The notes under the pieces were generated by a model. The model worked only from the letters and a program-made list of their open reading frames with translations, was not told the origin of the DNA and did no database searches. The position numbers and the translations under genes were made by a program. Positions 23,324 to 33,373 of a stretch of 47,656 bases of DNA are shown piece after piece. The stretch is taken from NCBI GenBank assembly GCA_022827225.1, contig JAJDTJ010000031.1:1-47656 (forward strand), given 5' to 3'. The stretch comes from Candidatus Poribacteria bacterium (GTDB lineage Bacteria; Poribacteria; WGA-4E; WGA-3G). The number at the start of each line of letters is the position of its first letter. Position 1 is the stretch's first letter.

Positions 23324-25630
23324 CTATCGGACGAAAATAAATTCTCGCGATGAGATGAGAGCCCAGAGGATATCCTCGCTGCCTGTGCGGCGTTTCGGAC
23401 TCTCGGCGAGGTACGTTTTACCGGTTTTAAGTTCCTCATCCGTTGGGAACCGACTCAACGTAGTGAGGTACAACTCGGTGACGAATTCGCTGTTGTTGAG
23501 TTTCGCTTTTATCGAACGGGTGAGTACACCGTCGGAGCTTCTCAATTTCTGATGGACATCACGGGAGTTAATCATATAGAGTGCCTGTGTGAGTGTCGGT
23601 TCCAGTTTCGGGTCTAAGTCGCCTAGGAACTCTCTGCCGGAACGTCCATAGAGTGACAAGAATCGCGAACTCACCGGTAGCGGTAGTTCGACAGAACGCG
23701 TGCCAGACGGATAACGCCCGTACTTTTGCGAGATGCCGGTAATGTCATTTACGACATCTAACAGAATCTGTGCCATCATGGGCCGCGGATAGAAACGTGA
23801 GAAGAACCGGTCATCCAACTGGTTTGTCTCATTCGGTTCTGCGGAAAGTTGGTACGTGCGCGAATTGAAGATCAATCTGATGATATGTTTCGTATCAAAC
23901 CCGCTTTGTACGAAGGCATCTGCTAACGCTTCGAGAAGTCCCTCAACACTTGGTGGCGTTGTGGCACGCATATCATCGACAGGATCGACGATACCTCTAC
24001 TGAAGTAGTGGCTCCAGATGCGGTTCACGGTTGCTTTCGCGAAGTAGGGATTCGTCGAGGAGGTCATCCAGTCTGCGAGTACTTGCAGAATATCACCCTG
24101 ATAATTCGCGGAGAGGGACTCACCACCAAGGAAGGTTGGTTGTGCGACTTCACCGCGGTTCCCTTCTACGGACTGATTTATAACGCGTCCGTTGGGATTA
24201 TAGGAGATGACCAGTTCGTTGTAGATTTCACCGCCTTGGGTTCTAATCTTTCCGTTGAAGGCGGCAAAGTTCCAGTAGTCATCAGTTGTCCATTGGTCAA
24301 ACGGGTGTTTATGGCATCTGGCGCAACTGAGTCGGATCCCCAAAAATACTTGTGCAGTGGTCTCTGCTCTGCCTGCGGGTTGCCGCTCAATGCGGTAGTA
24401 GTTTGCGGGTCCGTGCTGAAAGGTACTGCCTCGTGCCGTGATGAGTTCCCGGACGAATTTGTCATAAGGTATGTTTGTCGCGATTGCCTCATGTACCCAC
24501 TCGTGCAAGAGCGTCGCCCCGCGTTCTCCGAAGGCACCGTTTCCTAAGGTCCGCGGGTGGATACGTAACATATCGGCTAACTTCAGCGTGCGTAGGTTAA
24601 CCCATTCTGGGGTATCAAGAAGTGTATCAATGAGTTGTGCGCGCTTGTAAGGATTTGTATCTGCCAGGAATGCTTTTACTTCATCCGGCGTTGGGAGCCG
24701 AGCGACAGTATCCAGATAGACTCTACGCATAAAGGCATCATCGGTTGTCAAGGCAGAGGGACGGATATTCAGTTTTTCGAGTTTGGCGAGTACAAACTCA
24801 TCAATGAAGTTATTCGGTTTGAATTTTTCGTCTTCAGGGACGGTAGCTGTTTCAGAGGTTCGGGGTATCGTTACAAACGCGGCATCGACAACTCCTAAGA
24901 AACGAGCGATAACTGCGGTTCCACCCCATCGAACGCTTGTTACTTCGCCGGTAGGCGACACCTCGGCGACAGGTGCGTCTTTGGATTCATAGACGGCTTT
25001 TTCGGTCACATCTTCGACAGAACCGTCGGAAAAATGGGCGAGTACTTTTAGTTGTGCGGTTTGTCCGACCTCAGAGAGGATAAAAGTGCTCGGTTCAACT
25101 TCGAGTTTCCGGAGTCTCGGTTCGTCATCCGAAAAAGGTGCGCCTGCTTCGATCCAACGCAGAATTTTTAATGCGTCCTCTGAGTTCGGATCGAACCGCA
25201 AACCGCCTTCATGTGGTACTTGTCCGGTCGGTTTGAGGAAGAAGAGGCTTTGATCGGGTTCGAGTAGGTTGACCCGCCGACCGCGATTGTGGTGAACGAT
25301 GGGTTGGTAATCGGTTTCCGGGTTCAGGGTCAACAGAGAGAGGTTTAACCCGCCTTGTCCACCGAATTTTCCGTGACACATGCCGGCTGAACAGCCCTGT
25401 TTGTCAAGGATTGGTGCGATGTCTTTCAGAAATTTAACTGACGGTTGCGTTTGGTGAGCTTCAGCACTATTCGTCGCTGGCTCGACGCTATTCGTTGTGT
25501 CTGCCTGTGTCGCGGATGGCAGTGCTAAGAGTGAAATGGAAAATAGAAGCACAACAGCGAGCGTGGCAAACTGAGCGGTTACGTGCACAGGACAAAGGTT
25601 TTGTACTGTGGTTCTCAATAGATGTCTCAT
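23324..25630 (-). CDS. Planctomycete-type cytochrome c protein (PSCyt1-BIG2-DUF1549-DUF1553)
   Basis: 768 residues with a signal peptide (hydrophobic 22-38). Domains in order: PSCyt1-like segment with C80-x4-C85-H86; a BIG2 bacterial Ig fold (~175-255, FSDGSVEDVTEKAVYES); DUF1549 (~272-460) ending in the heme-type motif CARCHKHPFDQW (Cys436, Cys439, His440); and DUF1553 (~535-765, ATVNRIWSHYFSRGIVDP). Proteins of this build are abundant in Planctomycetes and Poribacteria, where they sit beside a DUF1501 sulfatase-like gene; no DUF1501 gene is present here. It is exported and probably redox-active, but its role is unknown. ATG 25630 overlaps the lon stop by four bases (ATGA), so it is translationally coupled to lon. 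Confidence 0.9.
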   Translation of the reverse strand: MRHLLRTTVQNLCPVHVTAQFATLAVVLLFSISLLALPSATQADTTNSVEPATNSAEAHQTQPSVKFLKDIAPILDKQGCSAGMCHGKFGGQGGLNLSLLTLNPETDYQPIVHHNRGRRVNLLEPDQSLFFLKPTGQVPHEGGLRFDPNSEDALKILRWIEAGAPFSDDEPRLRKLEVEPSTFILSEVGQTAQLKVLAHFSDGSVEDVTEKAVYESKDAPVAEVSPTGEVTSVRWGGTAVIARFLGVVDAAFVTIPRTSETATVPEDEKFKPNNFIDEFVLAKLEKLNIRPSALTTDDAFMRRVYLDTVARLPTPDEVKAFLADTNPYKRAQLIDTLLDTPEWVNLRTLKLADMLRIHPRTLGNGAFGERGATLLHEWVHEAIATNIPYDKFVRELITARGSTFQHGPANYYRIERQPAGRAETTAQVFLGIRLSCARCHKHPFDQWTTDDYWNFAAFNGKIRTQGGEIYNELVISYNPNGRVINQSVEGNRGEVAQPTFLGGESLSANYQGDILQVLADWMTSSTNPYFAKATVNRIWSHYFSRGIVDPVDDMRATTPPSVEGLLEALADAFVQSGFDTKHIIRLIFNSRTYQLSAEPNETNQLDDRFFSRFYPRPMMAQILLDVVNDITGISQKYGRYPSGTRSVELPLPVSSRFLSLYGRSGREFLGDLDPKLEPTLTQALYMINSRDVHQKLRSSDGVLTRSIKAKLNNSEFVTELYLTTLSRFPTDEELKTGKTYLAESPKRRTGSEDILWALISSREFIFVR

Positions 25631-28059
25631 GCGAATACCTCCGTGAAAACTTCGGTTACATCTTCTACAAACAGAAACTTAATACCTTCTTGAATGTCTT
25701 CGGGTACTTCGGTAAAATGTTTTTCGTTCCCTTGTGGCAGAATAACCTTCTTAATGCCTGCCTGTTTCGCAGCGAGTATTTTTTCCTTGACACCACCGAT
25801 GGGGAGAACTCTCCCTCTGAGGGTAAGTTCACCGGTCATGGCGATATCCGGATTAATTGGGTGTTGCGTTGCAATAGAAGCGAGCGCAGTTGCGATGGTG
25901 ATACCAGCGGAGGGCCCATCCTTCGGGATTGCGCCTGCTGGTACGTGTACATGGATTTCTTCTTCTAAGATGCTTGGATCAAATTTGAGTGCGTCGGACT
26001 GGGATTTGACGTAGCTGAGAGCGGCTTGTACGGATTCCTGCATGACATCCCCGATCTGGCCAGTGATACGAAGTTGGTTGCTATCGTTTGTTTTTTTAGT
26101 TGTAGCAATCTCAATAAAGAGGATTTCACCGCCAGCAGGCGTGACAGATAAGCCGGTTGCGACACCGATGTCGGCTTTACGTCCTGCGATTTCGGAATCA
26201 AATTTCTCGGGTCCCAAGTACTCTTGAATGTCCTTTGCTGTAATCGTTGTCGGTTCAGTGTTCCCTTCTGCAACACGGCGTGCCACTTTTCGGCAGAGGG
26301 TCCCGAGTTCTCGTTCTAAATTTCGGACTCCTGCCTCTCGGGTATACTCACTAATTACTTTGTCAATCGCTGCGTCTTTAATATGGATTAAATCCTCTTC
26401 GAGTCCATTTACGGTCAATTGGCGAGGAATCAGATACTGTTTGGCAATGATCTGTTTCTCGTTGGCAGTGTAGCCGGGGAGTTCTATTGTCTCCATCCGG
26501 TCCCGCAGCGGTGGCGGGATCGTGTGAAGTTGATTTGCGGTTGTCACAAACATCACTTTTGAGAGGTCAAACGGGACATCGATGTAATTGTCCGTAAAGG
26601 AGTGATTCTGTTCTGGGTCCAGGACTTCCAAGAGTGCGGAAGCCGGGTCTCCGCGAAAATCGGAACCGAGTTTGTCGATTTCATCAAGCATAAAGACGGG
26701 GTTGTTTGATTCTGCTTGTCGTAATCCTTTGACAATCCGTCCTGGCATTGAACCGATGTAAGTGCGTCGGTGTCCGCGGATTTCGGCTTCATCGTGCATA
26801 CCACCGAGCGAGATGCGTACAAATTTCCTATTCATTGAGCGCGCGATAGATTTACCGAGTGAAGTTTTCCCGACACCGGGGGGGCCGACGAAACAGAAGA
26901 TCGGTCCCTTCATATCGGCTTTGAGGATGCGTATAGCGAGATGCTCCAGGATCCGTTCTTTGATTTTTTCCAAATCATAGTGATCGGTATCGAGTATCTC
27001 TTTTGCCTCAGCGAGGTCTAACGAATCCTCGGTACTAATTGCCCACGGGATGTGCAGCAACCAGTCCAAGTAATTCCGAGAGACGGTCGATTCAGGGGAG
27101 AACGACTGCATTTTTGAGAGTCGTTTAAGTTCTTTTTCAGCTGCCTGTTTCGCTTTATCAGGCATTTCGGTATTTTGTAGTTGTTCCCGCAACTCGTCAA
27201 TTTCGAGTCCTAAGTCGTCGGCTTCACCGAGTTCAGTTTGAATGGCTTTAAGTTGTTCTCGGAGATAATATTCGCGTTGTCCTTTATTAATAACAGCTTG
27301 TGCGTTATTTTGGATTTTGCTTTCTAATTCGTGTAGATCAAGTTCTTTTGCGAGTATAATAGCGAGCGTATTCAGACGTCCTTGGATAGAGACTGCTTCC
27401 AAAATGCGTTGCTTGTCGTGTGGCTTCAAGTCTAAGACAGCCGCGATATAGTCTGCGAGACGTCCGGGTTCATCGATCATTGTGCGTGTTATGCTTCCGT
27501 ATTCTTCTTGGTAGCGTGAGGACATTTGAACGATCCGTTGGAACATTTCATCATTACTGCGGACAAGTGCTTCGACTTCCAAATCCATTTCTGTGTTGGA
27601 TGTCGGATCTTCATCGTCGCCGCCGACAACGTTGACGCGCGCCTTGATGAAAGGTTCGGTGTGCATAATCTCCTCAATTTCCACGCGTTCACGTCCGTGT
27701 GCGAGGAATAGGACATCTTCGTCATCGGTCTTGTATCGGAGGATATGAATCAAGCTCCCGATTGGACTGAGGTCGCTCTCTTTAATATTTTTCATCTCTT
27801 TTTTGGACAGTTCTTTTTTCGGACGAAAGATGCAGAGTACCCTTTCACCGTCCATAGCATGCTCAATAGCGGCGGTAGCCATCTTGCCAGAGAGGGCTAC
27901 ATGATGTGGCGGGAACGGCGGCACCGGCGGCATGTACGGAAAGACAACGAGATCGTCGAGTGGCAGAATAGGATATTCCTGTGTAGATTCCTCTTCGTCA
28001 TTCGTACTTTCGGATTCTTTTTCTTCATCTTTTTCTTTTTCTTTTTCTTCGGCTTTCAT
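25627..28059 (-). CDS. lon: ATP-dependent protease Lon
   Basis: 810 residues, full family length. The substrate-binding N-domain (~28-225, [17 protein letters not shown]) is preceded by an unusually acidic, Glu/Lys/Ser-rich tail of about 27 residues. A coiled-coil region (~245-320) leads to the AAA+ module: Walker [10 protein letters not shown] (392-400) and Walker B VFMLDEID (455-462). The protease domain has the Ser-Lys dyad in GPSAGIT (Ser717) and GGVKEK (Lys760). It degrades misfolded and regulatory proteins in the cytoplasm. ATG 28059 has AGGAG upstream. It lies inside a six-gene cluster rather than near clpX/hup, which is unusual. Confidence 0.97.
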   Translation of the reverse strand: MKAEEKEKEKDEEKESESTNDEEESTQEYPILPLDDLVVFPYMPPVPPFPPHHVALSGKMATAAIEHAMDGERVLCIFRPKKELSKKEMKNIKESDLSPIGSLIHILRYKTDDEDVLFLAHGRERVEIEEIMHTEPFIKARVNVVGGDDEDPTSNTEMDLEVEALVRSNDEMFQRIVQMSSRYQEEYGSITRTMIDEPGRLADYIAAVLDLKPHDKQRILEAVSIQGRLNTLAIILAKELDLHELESKIQNNAQAVINKGQREYYLREQLKAIQTELGEADDLGLEIDELREQLQNTEMPDKAKQAAEKELKRLSKMQSFSPESTVSRNYLDWLLHIPWAISTEDSLDLAEAKEILDTDHYDLEKIKERILEHLAIRILKADMKGPIFCFVGPPGVGKTSLGKSIARSMNRKFVRISLGGMHDEAEIRGHRRTYIGSMPGRIVKGLRQAESNNPVFMLDEIDKLGSDFRGDPASALLEVLDPEQNHSFTDNYIDVPFDLSKVMFVTTANQLHTIPPPLRDRMETIELPGYTANEKQIIAKQYLIPRQLTVNGLEEDLIHIKDAAIDKVISEYTREAGVRNLERELGTLCRKVARRVAEGNTEPTTITAKDIQEYLGPEKFDSEIAGRKADIGVATGLSVTPAGGEILFIEIATTKKTNDSNQLRITGQIGDVMQESVQAALSYVKSQSDALKFDPSILEEEIHVHVPAGAIPKDGPSAGITIATALASIATQHPINPDIAMTGELTLRGRVLPIGGVKEKILAAKQAGIKKVILPQGNEKHFTEVPEDIQEGIKFLFVEDVTEVFTEVFA

Positions 28060-28108
28060 CTTTTTCTCCTATTGTGTTGTTCTCGGCAGTCAGCAACTGT
28101 TTTTATAG

Positions 28109-30097
28109 TTAGGGCCAGAATTGGTAAAGTGTGGTATTCGCGAGAATACTGCCGATACTCCATAAGCTTCCGGTTATGTAGTCTCCGAGCGCGAGTCCAA
28201 GGAAAAGAGGTACAGCGCGTCTGTAGGCTTTAAGTCCGCCTTGATGTAACACGAGTGCCTTCGCGACGTAAGCGACGAAGATACAGCTCCAGAGATTAGA
28301 CATCCCCCAACTATTTGCCATGGCGTAGCCGAGTGGGTGCAGTGGCCACCAGAGGAATCGGGTTCTCAATAGTATGAGTCCGAGTGAGAATCCTGCGCCG
28401 CCGCCCATAAATAGGAGGGCAGGAACATCGGTTTCCTGTGGATAATTCAGCCAGTTTTCAAGTTGCCTATAAACACCTCTCCCGAACCCTAATGCCCAAG
28501 GTCCATAATAACCTGTTTCGGCGCCGTGTCTGTAGTAGCTATCTAACAGGAGCCAAAATACGACGATGGCACCGACGAAGGTTGCGATAAGAATTGCAGC
28601 GGCGGTATGTTGCGGACGTATCTGCCGCCGCTCCGAAATTTTCAATGCCTCCAGCTCTTGCGGCATCGGGTGTGCCCGATATGCTCTGTTAAAGAACATG
28701 TACAACGAAAAGACGGTTTTTGTACGTGTTGTTAACCGTTGGGATCCGAAGGCTGTCACGATCAATCCGTGTGGATCGATTCTGTGTAAATCGTGGACTA
28801 AGAACCCCAATTCGGCGCGTAGTCGTGCGACCATTGTCGCGAGCAGGAAGTAGAGTCCGAAAAATATCGGGATTACCCAAAGCGACATACCCGCCTGATA
28901 AGAGAACAGTGTCAAAAAGAGCGTGCCGCCCACAATGCCGAGGAAAGCGATGTGATAAGGCATCGGCTCACGTTGCATATCTATCCGAGATGTGCCGCGA
29001 AGTCCGTCCATAACGCCGGCGAGAATCCGTTTGATATGTGATCTCCCGACCCAAGCTGCGGTACCGAGTAGCACCATATACGCCCCGAAGCTTTGTGCGT
29101 CTGCATAAGGGTACCCTGGTAAATTCCGCACACCGAGAATGCTACCTGCCATTAACTCAAATTTATACACCCAATAGAACACCCAACACGAAAAAAGCAG
29201 GTCCAACGGGATAAGGAAACTGATCCCAATCGCGAAGGGATAGAACGAAAGTCGTACGCCACCCATTGCATTCCAAGGGCGGCCGGTGAAATACTGATGG
29301 ATGTTTTGCCGTTTGACGGGCAGGTACGGGACCGCTGGATAAATAGAATTTAATAAGTTCAGGACACTAATGCCTGCAGCGATTCCGAACCCGCACCACA
29401 TCAGTTTGTTTTTGAAAAAACTTGCATCCGTCTCCGTCATTGCGAGCGGTAGCTGGATAATCGGGTATGTCAGCCGTTCTCGTTCCGTCCACTGAAGGCG
29501 GAGAAGCGTATTGATGCAGAGCATAACAAACATCAACACAAGGATGAAAACGGTCCACCATGCCGCAGGTCCTGCCCAAGCGGTAAGATGCTCCTTCCGA
29601 TAAAGGCTCGATTGTCCGTCATAGTATCCGGACAGAACGTTAGTGTCCTGGACGGTTAGCCATGTCGGGAGTTCTTTCCAAAACAGTTGTTGCCACTCGT
29701 TCTCGGATGTTGCGAATCGAAACGGGTGTCCGAGTATGGTGACCAAAATCTCCATCATATCGTGCGAACAGAGCGAGGAGACGATGCACAACATGACGTA
29801 GATTGTGAGCAATTCTGCCGGTTTCAGTTGTAACCTGGACGATAACTTCCGTAATGCTGCGCTGAATACTATCAGCCAAAATATGATGAAAATGACGTTA
29901 GACAACGGATGAATTAGCGTTGGATGTGTATAGCGGACGACCTCCAATTGAATGATCCAGAAAACGTTCAGAGGTATGAGAAGCATCGCTATGACAAGTG
30001 CCTTAGGTGTTAAACCGGGTTCACCTCTGAATACAGTGGACATGCTGTCTGTACTATCGGTTTGCGGGCTGCCCATAACCGCCTTGTTTTCTGTCAT
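28109..30097 (-). CDS. Multi-pass membrane protein, DUF6785/DUF6784-like
   Basis: 662 residues with about 12-14 hydrophobic segments (clear ones near 35-55, 66-84, 97-113, 180-205, 235-250, 285-310, 330-350, 380-400, 405-425, 505-525, 575-590 and 610-650). Motifs such as ERERLTYPIIQLPLAMTE and LRAELGFLVHDLHRIDPHG recall the DUF6785 family of large membrane proteins found in Poribacteria, Armatimonadetes and Planctomycetes; some are remotely like oligopeptide transporters. The function is unknown and I give none. It lies 26 bases after the CapA-like gene and 49 bases before lon, and is probably transcribed with both. Confidence 0.8.
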   Translation of the reverse strand: MTENKAVMGSPQTDSTDSMSTVFRGEPGLTPKALVIAMLLIPLNVFWIIQLEVVRYTHPTLIHPLSNVIFIIFWLIVFSAALRKLSSRLQLKPAELLTIYVMLCIVSSLCSHDMMEILVTILGHPFRFATSENEWQQLFWKELPTWLTVQDTNVLSGYYDGQSSLYRKEHLTAWAGPAAWWTVFILVLMFVMLCINTLLRLQWTERERLTYPIIQLPLAMTETDASFFKNKLMWCGFGIAAGISVLNLLNSIYPAVPYLPVKRQNIHQYFTGRPWNAMGGVRLSFYPFAIGISFLIPLDLLFSCWVFYWVYKFELMAGSILGVRNLPGYPYADAQSFGAYMVLLGTAAWVGRSHIKRILAGVMDGLRGTSRIDMQREPMPYHIAFLGIVGGTLFLTLFSYQAGMSLWVIPIFFGLYFLLATMVARLRAELGFLVHDLHRIDPHGLIVTAFGSQRLTTRTKTVFSLYMFFNRAYRAHPMPQELEALKISERRQIRPQHTAAAILIATFVGAIVVFWLLLDSYYRHGAETGYYGPWALGFGRGVYRQLENWLNYPQETDVPALLFMGGGAGFSLGLILLRTRFLWWPLHPLGYAMANSWGMSNLWSCIFVAYVAKALVLHQGGLKAYRRAVPLFLGLALGDYITGSLWSIGSILANTTLYQFWP

Positions 30098-30123
30098 ATT
30101 TCAGCCTCTAATGGAGACGCTAT

Positions 30124-31263
30124 CTATTGAATCCATCCGCGCTCGCCTTCTATATGCACCTCCGTTTTCAGTTTTACACAACGCCGCTGGTAGTCTTGCA
30201 ATGCTTCTATTGCTGTATCTCCAGTGAGAATACTCGGGAATTGATTTTTAATTTCAGGTGTTGCTGAGGTCTCCGTAGGTTTTCCACTTCGGACGGGTGT
30301 CTTAGGCGGATCCGTCAAAATAGGAATTAACTCAATAGACTGCAAGACGCTATCTTTGAAAGTCGCCTTTGGGATAACTATATGTGAGTGCTGTTTATCA
30401 TAAGCGTCATAGATGAAATCAGAGAGGCTGTAGATGATCGGCTTCCGTTGATATAACTCAATGCCGCCAAAAGTATGCATCTGCTGACATAGGACCATAT
30501 CTGCCCCGGCATCGATGAGTGCCTGTGCGAAGATGCGTTGCCTTCCGATTGCCCCATCGGTTGAACGTCCTTGAATCCCCCAATGTAACCAAACGATCAC
30601 GAGAGCTGCTTCTGAGCGCACCTTCGTAACAGCGTCTGTCATCTCACTGTAGACAGCGTAAGCGATCGGGTCTTCGGTGTATCGTGCGAATTCATTCAGT
30701 CGGTAATATGCGAGCATCGCGACTTTCAGAGGCTTGGTATCTCCAACACCGACCGTCACCCATGCGGGGCGTTTCGCTGCGTTAGTATTCATACCGGCAC
30801 CGATCGGTTTAACGTCGTACCACTCTAATTCGGTGATTGTATCTTCTAATGCTTCAAAACCGAAATCCATTATATGTGGTGTTGCTAAGGAGACAGCGTC
30901 AAATCCAGCATTCGCGAGGGCTCGTCCGAGTCCGGGTGCTGACCGAAAATGGTTTTTGATCCCGTGTCTCGGTTCGCCTCTTTCGGAAATACTGGCGTTC
31001 AAAGAGGCGGTAGCGACATCGGCGGACTGGATGAATTCGGTAGTTCCGGCGAAGAATACACCGGCACCGTTCTTTTCAATCAGTGGTGTCATACGACTAC
31101 TGACAGTAATATCACCGACAGCGAGAACTGCGATCTCACCGGCGGCAACGGGTTCAGAAACCGAGAGGACTATGGTCAATGCCCCGAGGAGCGTCCCAAT
31201 CAACAGTTTGTTAATCAGCGTGTGCATTGTGAATCGTCGGTTTTTAAGGTATTTAGATCTCAT
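30124..31263 (-). CDS. CapA-like (poly-gamma-glutamate biosynthesis type) metallophosphatase-fold protein, exported
   Basis: The CapA core is visible: AVGDITVSSRM, SADVATASLNASISERG, AGFDAVSLATPHIMDFG, VIVWLHWGIQGRS, and GADMVLCQQMHTFGGIELY followed by PIIYSLSDFIYD. The fold is that of dinuclear-metal phosphoesterases; in capsule systems CapA takes part in poly-gamma-glutamate export or anchoring, but most homologues are untested. Two starts fit: ATG 31263, overlapping the upstream stop by 11 bases, and ATG 31227, giving a neat signal peptide (MHTLINKLL.. to PVAA). I list the former; the export signal is kept in both. No capB/capC genes are in view. Confidence 0.8.
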   Translation of the reverse strand: MRSKYLKNRRFTMHTLINKLLIGTLLGALTIVLSVSEPVAAGEIAVLAVGDITVSSRMTPLIEKNGAGVFFAGTTEFIQSADVATASLNASISERGEPRHGIKNHFRSAPGLGRALANAGFDAVSLATPHIMDFGFEALEDTITELEWYDVKPIGAGMNTNAAKRPAWVTVGVGDTKPLKVAMLAYYRLNEFARYTEDPIAYAVYSEMTDAVTKVRSEAALVIVWLHWGIQGRSTDGAIGRQRIFAQALIDAGADMVLCQQMHTFGGIELYQRKPIIYSLSDFIYDAYDKQHSHIVIPKATFKDSVLQSIELIPILTDPPKTPVRSGKPTETSATPEIKNQFPSILTGDTAIEALQDYQRRCVKLKTEVHIEGERGWIQ

Positions 31264-31930
31264 GATCTTCTGCATCTGTCTCCAAATCTTCATCCATTCC
31301 GAGGTTGGCGGTGAATTCGTCGAACAGTGTGCCCTCTTTGAGTTTCATTCCGAGTGCGATGAGAGCTTCAGATAAGGTCAGCCGGTCAATTTTGGTAGAT
31401 TCAAGTGTTTCGGTTTCGGAGGCTAAGTCTGATCGTAGAGATTCCTGATTTCGGCGCGTCTGTTCTCGTAGGAGTTTCGTCTCGTTGCTGAGTCGGTCGA
31501 TTTGGGCTTGAAATTCACGGGCGAATTCGTCTACGAGGGTTGACAATTTCTGAAGGTCTGTCTCGCTACGTCCTGCGATCCCATCGAGCCGCTCATCCAT
31601 CCGTGTATCAATGAGTGCCTCAATTTTGTCTGATGTTAGCAGGAAATCTTCATTTTCGAGCTGCCCGGAAAGTTTGCGAATTTCAGTTTTCACGTCCGCT
31701 ATTTCTTCTCTGAAGTGTTGCTCTATGGCAGCGAGTTTATCATCGACCTGCTGGCGCGTTTTTTCTACGTCCTGGCTGAGGGTTCGTAATCGTTTGTTGT
31801 AGTTCTGAATATATCTTCCAATGACACTATCACGGAGATACGCTTCCAGCTGCTGGGTTCTCAATGCCTCAGCATTCGTTTCAGTATTGTCATCAATCTC
31901 GGGTTCTTGGACATCTATAGGTGTTTGCAT
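31253..31930 (-). CDS. Coiled-coil protein of unknown function
   Basis: 225 residues. Residues ~45-190 show heptad patterns with many Gln/Glu/Lys/Arg, e.g. LSQDVEKTRQQVDDKLAAI and FQAQIDRLSNETKLLREQ. Both ends are very acidic (DVQEPEIDDNTET; DEDLETDAEDHEI). No Cys, no signal peptide and no membrane segment. It is likely an elongated cytoplasmic oligomer; the family is not recognised. It sits 48 bases after the aldolase-like gene and overlaps the CapA-like gene, so it belongs to the same transcript. Confidence 0.75.
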   Translation of the reverse strand: MQTPIDVQEPEIDDNTETNAEALRTQQLEAYLRDSVIGRYIQNYNKRLRTLSQDVEKTRQQVDDKLAAIEQHFREEIADVKTEIRKLSGQLENEDFLLTSDKIEALIDTRMDERLDGIAGRSETDLQKLSTLVDEFAREFQAQIDRLSNETKLLREQTRRNQESLRSDLASETETLESTKIDRLTLSEALIALGMKLKEGTLFDEFTANLGMDEDLETDAEDHEI

Positions 31931-31978
31931 ATTCGTTGTTTCCTTGTCCTAAGCTGCTGCCGTTTGTTACGGCGATTT

Positions 31979-33043
31979 TTAAGGATAATTATAGACGTTG
32001 TCAGATTGCACGGGTGTATCGGACTCCAAGAGTTCATCGTCTAATCTGGGCGTAGCCTCTCGGTTTGCGTTGAATTCTCGTAAGATACAGTTGACGATTT
32101 CTTCCGTATACGCCTGAGCGTCAACGCGTTGCTGATTCGCTTCCCAAGCCATGCGTGCCGCGGCTTCGAAGTATTCTGCGTGTTTGTAAGCGTCAAGGAT
32201 ATCGCTGCCGCGTGAAAACGTTCCGTGTCCGACCCAATAAAGGATATGTCGTGCTGACTGCTCACCGTTTTGGCCCCCGTTCTGAAAGAGCCGTAGACTT
32301 TCGTAAGAGAGTTCTGGGATCCCTGGTGCGCGTTCTTCGACGAACCCGATGCCGCCGGATGCGTCGTATATGATAGGTGTCTCTGGCTCATATCCTCTGA
32401 GAAAATCGTAAAACCGATCTGGTGCGCCGTGTTCCGTGCGGGAAATTAGGTTCAAAAATTTCGGTTGCAGGTGGACGAGTGCATTAAATCCGTTTTCGGC
32501 TAACTGTTCAAAAATGAGGAGATAGTGGAACATTTCGCTCGTCGGTGCTGGCGGTGCAACGCCATTTTGTGCTTGCTCCAAAGTCGCCTGATCGGGTGTA
32601 CCGTAGCGCATCCGATAATGGACACCATCTGATTCTACTTCGATAAGCGTTAGATTGAGTGCGGGATGTTCAATGCCGATCATGTCGAGCCGCGACCCCG
32701 ATTTTGTGAGCAGTACGTGTCTACCTGCTAACCCCTTAACAACAATCTGGGGGGGTAGTTGATAACGCGGTGAAGCGTCATAAGTGATGAGGCATGCTTC
32801 GTCAACTGTTTCGGTTAGAACTGCCCCCATATTACCAGCGGTTGCCCACAGATAGTCGTGCGCGTGTGCGTGCTCGCCTACCCAGCCCATCTGTCCGATC
32901 AGCGTTCCGCACTCAGTGTCTGGCGAAAGGGGACGTAAGTCGGGATGATACCCGCGTTCGCGCCAGCGTTCGTAGCGGTATGTCTGCGGTGGTGGTGCTG
33001 TTAAAGCGTTTACAAGGTACGGATTGGTCAGCGTTGAATCCAC
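31979..33043 (-). CDS. Class II aldolase/adducin-fold protein (rhamnulose-1-phosphate aldolase-like)
   Basis: 354 residues. Features of the class II aldolase fold are visible: WATAGNMGAVL near residue 70 (the GN-[MI]-[SG] phosphate-binding turn), LVHLQPKFLNLISR in the middle and YWVGHGTFSRGSDILDAYKHAEYFEAAARMA near the end in two consecutive blocks, the GHG containing the usual third zinc His. The middle motif, normally HxH, reads His-Leu-Gln, so one zinc ligand is missing. Activity as an aldolase is thus uncertain. A good promoter (33089-33117) lies about 45 bases upstream, making this the first gene of the six-gene cluster ending with the PSCyt gene. Confidence 0.62.
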   Translation of the reverse strand: MDSTLTNPYLVNALTAPPPQTYRYERWRERGYHPDLRPLSPDTECGTLIGQMGWVGEHAHAHDYLWATAGNMGAVLTETVDEACLITYDASPRYQLPPQIVVKGLAGRHVLLTKSGSRLDMIGIEHPALNLTLIEVESDGVHYRMRYGTPDQATLEQAQNGVAPPAPTSEMFHYLLIFEQLAENGFNALVHLQPKFLNLISRTEHGAPDRFYDFLRGYEPETPIIYDASGGIGFVEERAPGIPELSYESLRLFQNGGQNGEQSARHILYWVGHGTFSRGSDILDAYKHAEYFEAAARMAWEANQQRVDAQAYTEEIVNCILREFNANREATPRLDDELLESDTPVQSDNVYNYP

Positions 33044-33373
33044 GCGCGATTCCTCTCTGTTTTTAGTGCTAACGTTCTCTTTCCTTTAACTATACCATGT
33101 CTAAGAAAAAATAGCAAATTTTAATGGTTATTAGTGGAAGGATTGTCCAAATTTTAGTAAGAAACTAACAAATGAATGAAATTGATTATGTTTTTTGTCA
33201 TGTTAAAATCTGTTATGGCGCAAGCTAACAGCGGACGCTACAAAAGATGATGTGCTACAAAATCGCGCGTCAATTTGATTGCATTGATAGATGGAAGTGT
33301 GCTAAATTTTAATTCATAGACATCGACAAAAAACCGTATAACCACAAAAACTGAAAGGAAAGTCAGAGACTTT
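33044..33373. other. Divergent intergenic region between the aldolase-like gene and fumC
   Basis: 330 AT-rich bases without a gene. It holds the minus-strand promoter at 33089-33117 and, for fumC, a weaker candidate TTGATT-16-TAAAAT at 33182-33209 plus TTGCAT-17-CTAAAT at 33279-33307. A CTGTTA...TAACAG hairpin lies at 33210-33231. AAAGGA precedes the fumC start at an unusually long distance (~14 bases). Confidence 0.5.
33089..33117 (-). promoter_or_regulatory. Promoter of the six-gene Lon cluster
   Basis: On the minus strand TTGCTA, 17-base spacer, TATAGT, about 45 bases before ATG 33043. Confidence 0.6.

Noticed and set aside
23324..25630. Sulfatase-maturation or DUF1501 function for the PSCyt gene
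   Set aside because: Domain order is PSCyt1-BIG2-DUF1549-DUF1553 with no sulfatase or radical-SAM motif.
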